A DNA stretch of 64,000 nt from Plumapathes pennacea (taxonomy: Eukaryota > Cnidaria > Anthozoa > Antipatharia > Myriopathidae), in assembly GCA_964036295.1 (NCBI GenBank), contig OZ038465.1, forward strand, positions 10,113,667 through 10,177,666. The letters are read 5' to 3'. Of the stretch, positions 35,601-47,600 are shown piece after piece. The notes beneath the pieces were generated by a model that ran no database searches, was not told where the DNA came from, and was given only the letters and a program-made list of their open reading frames with translations. The position numbers and the translations under genes are program-made. The first letter of the stretch is position 1. Every line of letters begins with the position of its first letter.

Positions 35601-38600
35601 CTCCCGATATCACCTTTAACAAGACAGCAGTCCAAATGTATTCAAACACTATTTTAAATCGCTTGTATTTACTGATAAGATTGCTTTGATAAAGCTGCTG
35701 CTTTTTTAAAATTTTCATCATAGATATTTCCATTCCGCCACAAACTCTCATTTCTTTCGTAACCCAAGTGAGGAAAATTATGCTATTTATTGCTGTGCCA
35801 CAGCAGGACTATTGCACAATCAGCGTACCCTTTTTAAACGTAAATCCCATGCTAAAACAGCAGAAAAAATATCTCGACGTCACAAGTAGCTAGGTTGGCC
35901 TGGCAACGGTAATTAAAGGACTGGTTTTTGTTGCCGAAGGCGAAATTTGACTCAAACAATCTAGAACTCACGACCTGTCAAATAAAAGACATATAGCCTG
36001 TGAACAGGCTCTCTCTATTCTGCAGCCGCGCGGAGTCTGAGGAAGAGGTTGGCGGGGAGGGAGAGCCTGTGAACACTCCTTTGATGCCGCCGTTCCGTCC
36101 CCGTCACGCTCGAGTGGCCGTCAATTTAAAATTCTCTCACGTTTCGCGTACGTGTTTTTTTTTTTCTTTATTTTTCTTTTCACACCGGCTACACATCACA
36201 AGGAGATGAAGTGCTGTCGGCTTTGCAAGACTCTGTGGCTGTCGTGCGTGGCACCAAAGCAAGGAATTTCAATGACCGAATTTTAAGTTTCCGTTGGAAT
36301 TGCGCCAGTTAAATACCGCGGTATTCATAATAACACACAGGACAGGCTCTGCTGCTCAGTCATCACAGAGATTTTGCTCAAATTCAGCTCCAATCGTTTA
36401 GGAAATTTACCTTTCATATTAACTGAGGTTTTCCGTTTCCAGTTTCGATATAAAAATTCGGTTGGAAAGGCTGCAGTTTAAATATTCATAATCTCGCGCA
36501 CTGAAAATCACTTGCATTTACACAAACACCACAAATGCTTGGTTTTTTTTTCTTAGCCCGAGTCATCACAGAAAAATTAGCTAACGTTACGTCGGTCACT
36601 CCTTTCAAAACATTTTATAGCACACCGTTCACGGTGTATGACGGCTTGCCGGCGAGTAAAACAATATTATCGGACGATCGTATATTTTCCCTTCTTTGAA
36701 GCAACTGACAAGAGGATGTGCGAGCTTCCCCGATGATAGCAATAACCTTGTTCAATCGGAAAATTTGATGCCATGTTTCTTTGCCATATGTAAATTTAAA
36801 TTGGCGTGTCACTGTCAACAACTCAGTGATTTGACTAATCAGAGCCTGATACCAGATTCTGGTATCATGGAACGGCGGTCTGATAGGAGTGTTCACAGGC
36901 TCTCCTCCCGCCAAACTCTCAACCAGACCTCGCGCGGCCGTAAGAGAGAGAGAGAGCCTGTTCACAGGCTAAAAGGCATATGGAGCGAGAGCAAGCAAGC
37001 AAAGGGGTATATGATAGTAATGCTTACGTTTGTCTCTTAGCAGAGCTTTAATTTTCGTACTGGACAGAGAAACGCAGGTCAAACAGCACAAATTAAAAGT
37101 TTGATTTCGGACTCAATTTATGGAGTTTCGACATCGTGTATTAAGTGATGGACTCCAGACATTTCCTATGACAGGATGGGCCGATATTGGTTTACAAAAT
37201 TCTGACCTGAAAATCAATAAATCAGAAACATCTCGTGGACTTTTGTTGGCTATTGCCTGTGACAAAACCGTCAAATGCAGTTGGGTTTAGCCGGAGATTG
37301 TATTTGTCTTTATGTAACAAACACTCATTCTTTTGGAGAATGGCACACTCACGTTTACTAAGCTGAGATACTCCACTTACTTGAAACGAACAATTTCAAT
37401 AATTTTAATAATAAATTGTTAATCCAAAACAATTATTGTAACCTGCTCTTTTGTAGCAAACGAACGTTTAAAACACTGTCACGTCTTGTTTCATGTGTGT
37501 GATTTCCACTGCGGTGGTTAGCGAGAAATACAACGGGACGGCCGACTTGGTATATTTTATTCAAGTAGACGTATTACTTATTACTTATTTATATTTATTT
37601 TTTTGCTACTATCTGAATAGGGCGTTCATTATTGCAGCCCGTATTATCTATGAATGTGCGCTAAATATTTTACTACGCCCGAGAAACAACTTCTCTGGCC
37701 TGCTGAGAGTATAATTTAACTTGCTTGCATATCGCGCTAAAATGGCGGACGCCTATGTTTCACTCGGGTTTCACTCTGTGCAAATTTATCTCTTTTCTAT
37801 GCTGCCTGGCTTTCGTGCGAGAATATCGGTCAGGGTCAAATTAACGAAGGGGTTCACGTAACACCTTCAGCTATGATCAAAAGATATTTCAAATGGAAGC
37901 CATAGAACAGTAATCAGCTCTAAAGATAGAGTCAACCGTAAAAGAACTGTTTTATACCATGCATAACACGAGGAGACAAAACATGGTACTCAGCCGACAA
38001 AGAGACAGTAGCACGTTTGTAGCTAGCCTTGCACACTTCAACACACCGGTAATCACGAGTTTACGGCCTGTGGTGTGGCTGTTTATGTTTTATTCAGCTC
38101 AAATTTAAACTCGATACTGGACTGGCGTTGCCAGTGAGCCGTCGCGGCGTTAGTTGGGTCGAGAGCGGAATAAACTAAAATAGAAAGCAGGGACAAGAGC
38201 GAAACTCCCGAGAGGCTTCCAGTTTCTCACCAGAAATATATCACATAGTATAGAGAACTTGGCTTTTAACACCTTGCTTAAATGAAACCTGATTAAACTA
38301 TAAATTTGTCATTACAACACCCGTTGGCCACCGAGTAAACCTGAGTAATGCGTGACTTGTCTTTTTATGCACAATTGACAGTTTGACTTCGAACACTTAA
38401 TTCTAATCAGAGGCCACGATTCATCCAGCCTTCGCTTCAATACTAGAAAGACGATAATCGCAGATACCCCCTCGCTCTGCCATTGATTAGACTTTTACTT
38501 TGGTACTGCTCAACAAGAGCAACCTTTATTTTACCGAAATGCTGACTCAATCTTTCTTCGAAGTCAAGTGCTACACGCAAAGGAAGGAGAAAAAGAATGG

Positions 38601-41600
38601 TGTGTTTTGCGGTACTTTTGCGTTGAAAAAAGAGTCGATTGCGTGACGCCGTGCGTATTTCCTACGGTCGGCACGTCAAATTTAGCTCTTTTATTTTCTT
38701 CTTAACCCTTTCCCTCCCAAGAGTGACCAACTTCCATTTTCTCTTTTCAATCTCTCGCCAGAAATATACCATACAGTATGGAGAAAGTTGTTTTTGATAC
38801 CTTGCATAGACAACAGCTGATTGAACTATCAACTCTCACCACATCACTCATACATTTTCTCTTTGAGATGTTGGGAGAATCTGCATTTTGAACTTGGGAG
38901 TGAAAGGGTTAACTTAACGATAACCAACCGCACACAATCATTTAGTGGTTTTCTTTGAACATTGTTAAAATATTTTACTGTACCATATCGTGCATTTATT
39001 TACTATTTGATTGCTTTTTAGAACAAGAACGTGGCCAAGTCATCGGAAAGGTTGGTCGAGGATGTGGGTGATGCCCTCCTTTCGAGAATGGTTGTCGATC
39101 AAAACGCATACTTCATAGACACTTCCTCATTATCTATGGCCCTCAGACGACAAAGACCGGAAAGCCTAACAAAGTTAACACTGATGGAGGAAGGCAGTGG
39201 GCAATTCCAACTACCCCCAGCGGCAGAATTGACAAAACAGCCCCTTGAGTTTATGGACAGTCAGGTAAAGTAGAGCACCGGTCGGAGAGTCAGGTTAGCC
39301 ACTAATAGAACGGTCTTCGAATGACTTTCGAAAACCAAAGCTAAAGTTATTACACTGCAAACTGCAGCGGCTGAAGCCAAAGTATAGTTATATCTTGGTT
39401 TTACTTTTAAGAAGAAACCAATCAGTAGTGCGAGTAAACGCCATCTCAACTTGACTTGCTTCGTGAGAAGGTCGCAATCAGGGTTTGCTTTCGTTCCCGA
39501 TGGGCGGGGATTGCTACTAAAGTTGTTTGGACCAATGCAAAAGCGTAGCAAACGCAGAACTAAAGCAAACACACGACTCCTTTCCACAGTCGTCCGAAAA
39601 GCGCTTTTCAAATACAATAATATTCTCAACATGTCCTGCTAACTCTGGAACTCCCTCATATAGACAACGAAGGCATGCTTATGAGTAAACCAATACTTGA
39701 TCTCTTTCCTTTATAGATGGTTTCTACAAACTTCAATCCATTCACATGGGACAAGACAGCAAACCAAATCGACTCACACGTTGTTAGCCTTGAACTAAAA
39801 GATTCTAAGGGAATGCCACTAAGCATCTCTAACCTGAAGAAAGAAATTCTAATCTCTATTCCACGGGTTTCGGGAAAAAAGTCTTCCCTTGAAAACAATT
39901 CCTACTTTTTAAAACCAAGCAACGAAGGAAGTATGCAGTATCACAAAGTTGACATCAGAGACCCAGGCTCCACGCTGGAGGTTAAGGTTGGTGTCGTCCT
40001 AAACGTACTTCTTTAATCAGGGTCGGCTTTTTTCGTGACACAATCAAACCATAGTTTGTAGTTAGTACTGTTCATTTCTGTAACCACCAACTCGCACTAA
40101 AAATAATGCAGGGAGAGTACCGACTTTTCTATGTAAGTGCAGTTTTAAAACTGTAGTACCGTTTGCGTCGAATGGAAAATTTTATTTTGAATCAGAACGC
40201 GTACTGATTGGACTACAACCCGATTGCAACTATACTAAAATGCAACTATACATTATAAATGCAACCATACGAAATGCAACTATGCATAATAAATGTAACG
40301 AAACTAAATGCAACTACACTATAAATGCAACTACATTACTAGACTGGCGTTGCCAGTGAGCTCGCGGCGTGTTGGGTCGAGAGCAGAATAAACTAAAATG
40401 GAAAGCAAGGACAAGAGCAGAACTTCCGGGAGACTTCCAGTTTCTCACCAGAAATATATCACACAGCATAGAAAACTTGGCTTTTGACACCTTGCTTAAA
40501 TGAAACCTGATTAAACTATAAATTTATCATTACAACACTCATACACTTGGTTCTTAAAGGTTGAGCGACTCTGCATTTTGAGCTTAGAAGCGAAACGGTT
40601 ACCCACCGAGTAAATCTGAGTAATGCGTGACTTGTCTTTTTATGAGTCGATTTTGACAGTTCGACTCGAACACTTAATAGTCTAATCAGAGGCCACGATT
40701 AATCCAGGCTTCGCTTCGTTTTCTGAATGTGTTTCACTTCTATCAGGCTTTCGAGTATTCGTGCTTTGTGACAAATATAAATTTGAAAGCGAGGAATGTA
40801 ACACAATACATATTTAAAATATTATTGCGGTTTTGTTCACAGTGTGTTCAGTTCATTTGCGACTGCAAACTTAATACTCAGGACTATTTCGGTGTATTTT
40901 TCATTTCTTTTATACAATGGCCATTGCGAAACAAAGGCTACATGATCGAATGAAAGAAACATTTCAACAGGCAATGTACGATAAGCAGAAGCATTTTATG
41001 AGGCAACAGATGTCATGTACGGTAAAGCACAAATCGCCATTGTTTTGCGGCTAAAGCTCATCGTAGCTTGGTTTCCATTTTCGGCCTGTTTCCTTCCCAG
41101 AAATATTTCGCGTTGCCACAGAAAGTTTCGTCGAACTAAATAATTAGCAGCGACAGAGATATTTGCAATCCCCCAGCGGTATCCATCAAACATCTTTTTA
41201 CGGCTATAGTCTCAAAGCATCCGCGGTGAACTAAAGAACGCAAGTCAAAATCGTTCCCTGACATCCAGTTTATCAGTGCGTGTTCCACAAATCCAAACGG
41301 TGTTGAGTTTGGATTAAATGCACTTAACTTTTACACACAAGTACCGAGCAATTCACTGGCCACACTCGAGTTGTTTAACGAAGTCAATTACGTCATTGCA
41401 TATCACGTGACAATCTGAACCAATCACCGTGTGCAGATTCGTAAACCCAGAAAAAAACTAACATGACGATAAAGACACGCCGTGTGATTTTAAGCTCGAC
41501 GGGCCACGCCCGCGAGCAATAAATGCAACTGTATTAAATGCAACCATACGAAATGCAAGTACATTCTAAAATAATGCAATTGCACTAAATACAACTACAT

Positions 41601-44600
41601 TAAATGCAACTAGTACAGTCCATAAATACAACCATACTAAATACTGCTACAGCCATGCTTCTCCCTGTCTTGCTTTTCTCTCATCTAGATCGTACCTGTC
41701 CAAACTGGAGTGTCGTTTGGTGTGTATGTCCGATTTGGTGAGAGGCCAACTGTACTACTTTATGAGCGGAAAATAAAAATTCCAAACATTTCGTCATGCC
41801 ATGATGTAATTGCCGAAGGGCTAGCCAACTGCGCCATTGATCCTCATACTCTTGTGGTAGACGCTGCTCTTACCAGAAAACCAGGAGTTATTTTTATCGG
41901 TATATTGTACGATATCAATGCACAGAAGACAAAGCGTCGGAGAAAGAGGTCCTGCTCTGAAGGCAGGCGACACAAACGGTCTTGTATAGAACCAAAGAAT
42001 GCACCAGAGCCTGAGAATATCACGATTACCCCAAGATACAACCCAAAGACAGATGTGAATTACACCATAAGCATTCAAAGGAATAAATGCTTATACTGGA
42101 ACAAGGATAAGGAAAAATGGGTCTCCACTGGCTGCAAGGTTGGTCCAAATTCCAAAAAGGAGATGCTTCAGTGCGCATGTAACCATCTGTCGTCCTTTGG
42201 CGGGGGTCTACTTGTAGCACCAAATCCAATTGATTTTGATGTAGTTCTGCTGGAACTCACTCGGCTAGGAGAGACCGGAAATGTTGCTGTCCTCTGCACC
42301 ATTATCTTGGCTCTTCTTCTGTATTTGCTGATAGTTGTACTCGCGAGGAGAGCAGACAAACGTGACGAAAAGAAGGTAGGACTTGCTGTGAAACATATAT
42401 CCGTCTGGGATTTCACTCAACGAAAACATGTCCAATCTTAATTTTCAACCAAAAAAAGGACGATTTTCTTACCAAACGAACAAAAAACGACTCTGGTTAC
42501 CACGTAAATTTTGGGCAGCCTAACCGGGAATGATTGAGTTTAACGAGTGAGAAGAAATATGAATTTGACATTTCAAAAATCATGAAAATGAAACAAAATG
42601 TTAATATTTGCAGTACCAAACTTTCATTATCAGTCTTTAAGCTTAAAATTATTTTTTAATCTGTTTCAGCAAGGCCCACCGATTCCAGTCAAAACTGATG
42701 AAGAAGCTACGTATCTTTATGAGCTCACTGTCGTTACAGGAGTTTGGAAGAATTCTGGGACAACAGCCAACGTTGCAATAGTGATTCACGGAATCGATGC
42801 TGAGAGCGAGCCAATCACACTTAGCAGGGAAATGACGCCGTTGAGAGTTACTCTGGCGCGCGGAAATGAAGATTGTTTCCTTTTACACGTCCCAAATGCA
42901 CTAGGACCGGTTCAATATCTGCGCATCTGGCACGATAACTCAGGAAACGGACCCTCGTGGTTTTTAGACCAGATTTACTTAAAAGATCTTCAAACTGATG
43001 AAGCGTGGACATTTCTTTGCAATCGGTGGCTTGCACTGGAGGAGGCAGATGGCAAAATAGATCGAATCCTTTCTCCGATCTCAGTTGCTGAGGTCAAGTC
43101 ATTCAGTCATTCTCTCAGGTCAAGAAATTCTAAGAACTTCGCAGAGGGTCACTTGTGGCTGTCCATTGTCACCAAACCACCACAAAACACATTCACCCGA
43201 GTACAAAGAGCTACTTGCTGCCTGTGTATTTTGCTGTCCGCCATGCTAGCCAATGCCATGTTTTACAAAAGAGATAAAGTGGCCGATACTACTATCAAAG
43301 TCGGTCCTTTAAAGTTTAGCTGGAGGCAGATTATCGTTGGCATTGAAAGCAGTCTGATCGTCACACCTGTAAACTTGCTGATCGCAGCTATTTTCAAAAA
43401 CGTTGCCAGGAGGAAGCCACCGACAACTGAGCCTCACTTAAATACGGCTGGTTTCTCTCGCTTATGCTGCAATAGATCTAGCACGGCACCAGAAACATCC
43501 GAAGTGGAAGGAAGTTCAGAGAGTAAAAGTGGAATGAAAACTTCCAAAAGGGAGCAACTCCGTAAACTCTTAGGTAACAGCAATGAAAAAGATTCAAGCT
43601 TCCAACTGCCACATTGTTGGGTTTATGTGGCTTGGATCGTGAGTTTCATCACGATAGCAACGTCGGCGGCTTTTACCTTCTCCTACAGCTTAGTTTGGGG
43701 AAAAGAAATTGCCAATCAGTGGCTTTCGTCGATGCTCGTATCTTTCACGGAGGACATATTTGTTCTTCAACCAATCAAGGTCTGCCTCGTGGCCGTCATA
43801 CTGGCCTGTCTTTTTCAGAAGCGTGTTCAGTTGAAGAAACCGAGAAATCGGGGGAACCAAGCCGAGCCTGGTACTCAAGACTCTAGAGAAATAGCCAACA
43901 AAATCAAAGTGACGGTTCCTGCAGAAGACGAACTACAACAAGCTCGAGAATATCGCCAAAAGGAAAAGGATATGTTTTCATTTGGTAAATCCCTGCTCGG
44001 CTATTTAATCTTCATAACACTTCTGACAATTGTTTGTCACGGTGCAAGAAGTCAACATGGCTTCTGGATGGCGGAGAATATCAAAAACAATTTCAACAAA
44101 TTTTATAAGGTGGGTGAATATGTCAACACTACAGCTATACACGTCTTCTGCGCTACCACGGGTGCATCAGTCTATTAACTGACTCGTATCTTATAAAGAA
44201 TGTGTTCATTAGGTACCCCGCTTGACGAATTAAGGAGGCTCCCGTCGATTTACTTCACGATTACGAGAACACGAAAACGGGAATTACTTTTGCCCGTTTT
44301 TACATGGTTTGACTCCACTTCGCACATGTGGACCTACCCTTTGTAAACACAATAATAGTTCTTGGTCTGCCATCAAATTCACATTCTTTAACAATCCTAT
44401 ATTTTTCCACGTTATACGTTCATGTCTATATAATTTGCTACTCTACAGGCGACCGATACGACCAAGTTTTGGAAATGGCTCAGTACACAGTACGTACCAG
44501 GAATATATGGCGGCACATGGTACAACAACAAAACCGCTAAAGAAGAATATACCGGTGACTGGATGTCTATTATCCTGGGTATGCCTCGACTGAGACAGTT

Positions 44601-47600
44601 GCGAGTTAAGCAAGGTAAAGCTGAGAAAGCATGTATGTTTTCAATGAATGTTAATCCCCGAGCGAAGTGAGGGTAATAATCACGACGCTAATGCAGCTAA
44701 ATCGCCTTATTTGAAGATTCCAAGCGTGTCGCCATCTCAAAATTTAATGTTCGTGTGTGTCGTGTCAGGTACGACTTTTTAGACCAGGTTACTCAAGCGC
44801 GGTTACTCAGGAGCCTAAGCACTGATGCAATCGATCAAGCGTGTCCGCCAGTAGTTTTACTGACACTCGAAAAAAAAAACGATTTGAACGAATTTGTAGC
44901 TGTATTCACGAAAATGAATTTGAAAACTAGAAAACATGAAACACAACAGTCTCTTCAAAAGAGAAGGGAACAGGCACGTGCAAGGCGGAATCGTGAAACG
45001 ATCGACTACAGCGCCAAAATACGTCTAGAGAAAAGACGACAGCATGATAAACCCGAAGAAACGACTCCGTAAAGAAAACAGCGCTTGAATGCCAATCGAA
45101 AGCGGCACGAACACAAGCGAGCCGAAGAAAACACTCCACAAAGAGAACAGCGGCTGAAAGCAAAACGGGAACTTCAAGAGCAAAAGCGGGCCGAAGAAAA
45201 GACTCCGCAGAGAAAACAGCGCATGAATGCCAATCGAAAGCGGCATGAACACAAGCAAGCCGAAGAAAACACTCCACAAAGAGAACAGCGCTTGAAAGCG
45301 AATCGGGAACTTCAGACGCCGTTTTGTGTTAAACTCAGATACTTATTCAGAAAGGACAAGCAACAAAGGTTAGTCAGTGGAAATGGAACAATCACCGTGA
45401 CAAATATGTTCTACCCGTATCTTGTAACTCGATCACTTCAAGAATGTATTAGAATCTGTATGCTGATCATTTTCCCTCGAAGTATTGCTTTAATACGCTT
45501 CTGTCGCCAGTTTCGGCTACCGTATTCGCTCAGAGCAATCGGAACTTGGAGTCTTGAATGATTTAGTCAGATTTCTTATTTTTTCTTTCAAGACTAGAAC
45601 TGTAACAAATGCTGTAACCTGACATGCGGTGATTGCAGCGAGAACCGTTCACAAGCCCTTAGAAGTATCACTAGGTCTGAAGCCCGTGTATAATTTGAAG
45701 TAAACCGTTCAAGGTTTGCTTTGATCCTGGGAGAAATCATGCTGTTTTGAGCGGGTTGACATACAAAACAATTCGAGCTCATTAAATATGCATGTCTGAG
45801 TCGGGCGCATGCAGTAGTAAAAACAAATCGCACAGGAAGCCTATTTAATTGTACTGCCTATGAATTCAAAATTGGAAAATCAGTGTTCCTTTTTTCCCGT
45901 ACTACGACGGCCGACCAACTTCAAAATTTGAGTATTAAATTTTGAGAACGTGCTTGGCAGACTGTATGAATTAATTCGACGTGCCGACCGTGGGAAATAC
46001 GTACTTCGTCACGCAATCGACTCTTTTTTCAACGCAAAAGTTTAACACACACCATTCTTTTTCTCCTTCCTTTGCGTGTAGCACTTGACTTCGAAGAAAA
46101 GATTGAGTCAACATTTCGGTAAAACAAAGGCTACTCTTGTTGAGAGTAGCAAAGTAAAAGTCCCATCAATGGCAGAGCGAGGGGTATCTGCGATTATCGT
46201 ATTTATGGTAGAACCCTAAACGAAACTCTAAATGGAACAAGTAAAACAAAGCCAAAAACGAAAGCAGCAGTTATTCGAGTCAGGTGACAGTTATTTGCTG
46301 AGTGTGGAGGAAAACTACCAATCTAGCTCCAGCAATCGTCTGAAAGGCCCGACTTTGCCCATGAGAAGGGAAGCTATGATAAAGACATTGGATAAATATA
46401 AGAAAAGATAGAAGCAAAGTCGAAAAGTTTTGGACTGGAAAAGTAAAGAAACGCTGACTGTGCCCACCGACATTTCCAAAGCAACATGTAACCTGGTCTA
46501 AAGGGAGTCGCCTTGGAAGTAAGCGACATCGCCCGCCTTAAGGAAATGAAACAATACAAACAGCAACGACAGCAACAACTTTTCCCAACTCTTCATATTA
46601 ACCTCCAGCTTCTTTGAAGTAGACCACCCCGACAGTGCAGGATAGGCAGTGTTCTCCATACCTCTAGAGGTTGAAATTTTCGGAATCTCGACGAGATAAG
46701 GCGCAATTTGACGGTGTCTTTCGTGTTTTTGATCCAAATGTTCTAGCAGGGTGGACCCAATTTTTATCGCTGTTTCCTTGTTCTTGGCTTTACAGGGTAA
46801 AGAATAGGGACCAACAGCCATTATAGCTGTCTAACATTACTTATTCCATATCACAGCATTAATGCACCTTGCTATTCGTTTGTTTTCAGACTCTTGCCTT
46901 GTGCCCAAAGAAGCCAAGGATGTGACACTGCACTGCCTTGACTTTTACTCATTCAAAGACGAAGACAAAACCCCTTTGAACCTCCCAGGATGGCAACCGT
47001 TTCGTGGTAATGCGTCTTGGGAAAACGCCACCAAACTATGTCCAAAACCCTGGCGGTACGCATCGCCTGAGACCCTAAACTTCCTCCCAACCTGGGGATA
47101 CTATGGTTGGTATGACGGAGGAGGATTCACAGCAGATCTGGGATACAATCAAAAGAGCGCCATGCATGTGATCTCAGAGCTTCAAAACCACAAATGGGTT
47201 GACCGTCAAACAAGAGCAGTTCTGATTGAGTTCAGCATATATAATGTGAACACTGGTTACCTTAGCGTGTGCACCTTTTTCTACGAAATGCTACCGACAG
47301 GTTATGGAAACGTCTATGAAAGGATAGATACTCTCCTGCTAACCAGTACCCAATCTGGTTTTTACCAGTTTTACTTGGTTTGTCAACTGCTTTTTATCAT
47401 TATGGTGTTCTATTACGTCACCAAAGAAGCGGTGAAAATCTTCCGCAAAAAGTGCAAATACTTCCTCGAGCTATGGAATTTGATCGAATTCTCCCAAGTG
47501 TGTTTGTCCTTGTTGGTTGTTGTATTTTACTTGGTCAAGTCCAAGCATATTCTAGACAATGTTCTAAAGCTGAAGAATAATCCATTCTTAACAATTAGCT

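Larger units (their letters stand above)
34198..39021 (+). other. Intron 12
   Basis: Its contents are mobile: a hairpin at 34734-34873, a small palindrome near 35110-35140, a long-inverted-repeat element at 35995-36970, repeat fragments at 38120-38445 and 38445-38700, and a miniature element at 38702-38912. No gene is seen in 35150-35990 or 36982-38110. Confidence 0.55.
44615..46889 (+). other. Intron 17, mostly repeat E
   Basis: Repeat E occupies 44650-46206. The remainder (46207-46889) is unique, with small unsupported open frames on the minus strand (46498-46821). Confidence 0.6.

Noticed and set aside
45925..46206. Possible separate regulatory region with ATCGCAGATACC motifs
   Set aside because: It is the end of dispersed repeat E, found in at least five places here.
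46498..46821. A 107-codon minus-strand open frame in intron 17
   Set aside because: No domain, splice or promoter support; not recognised.
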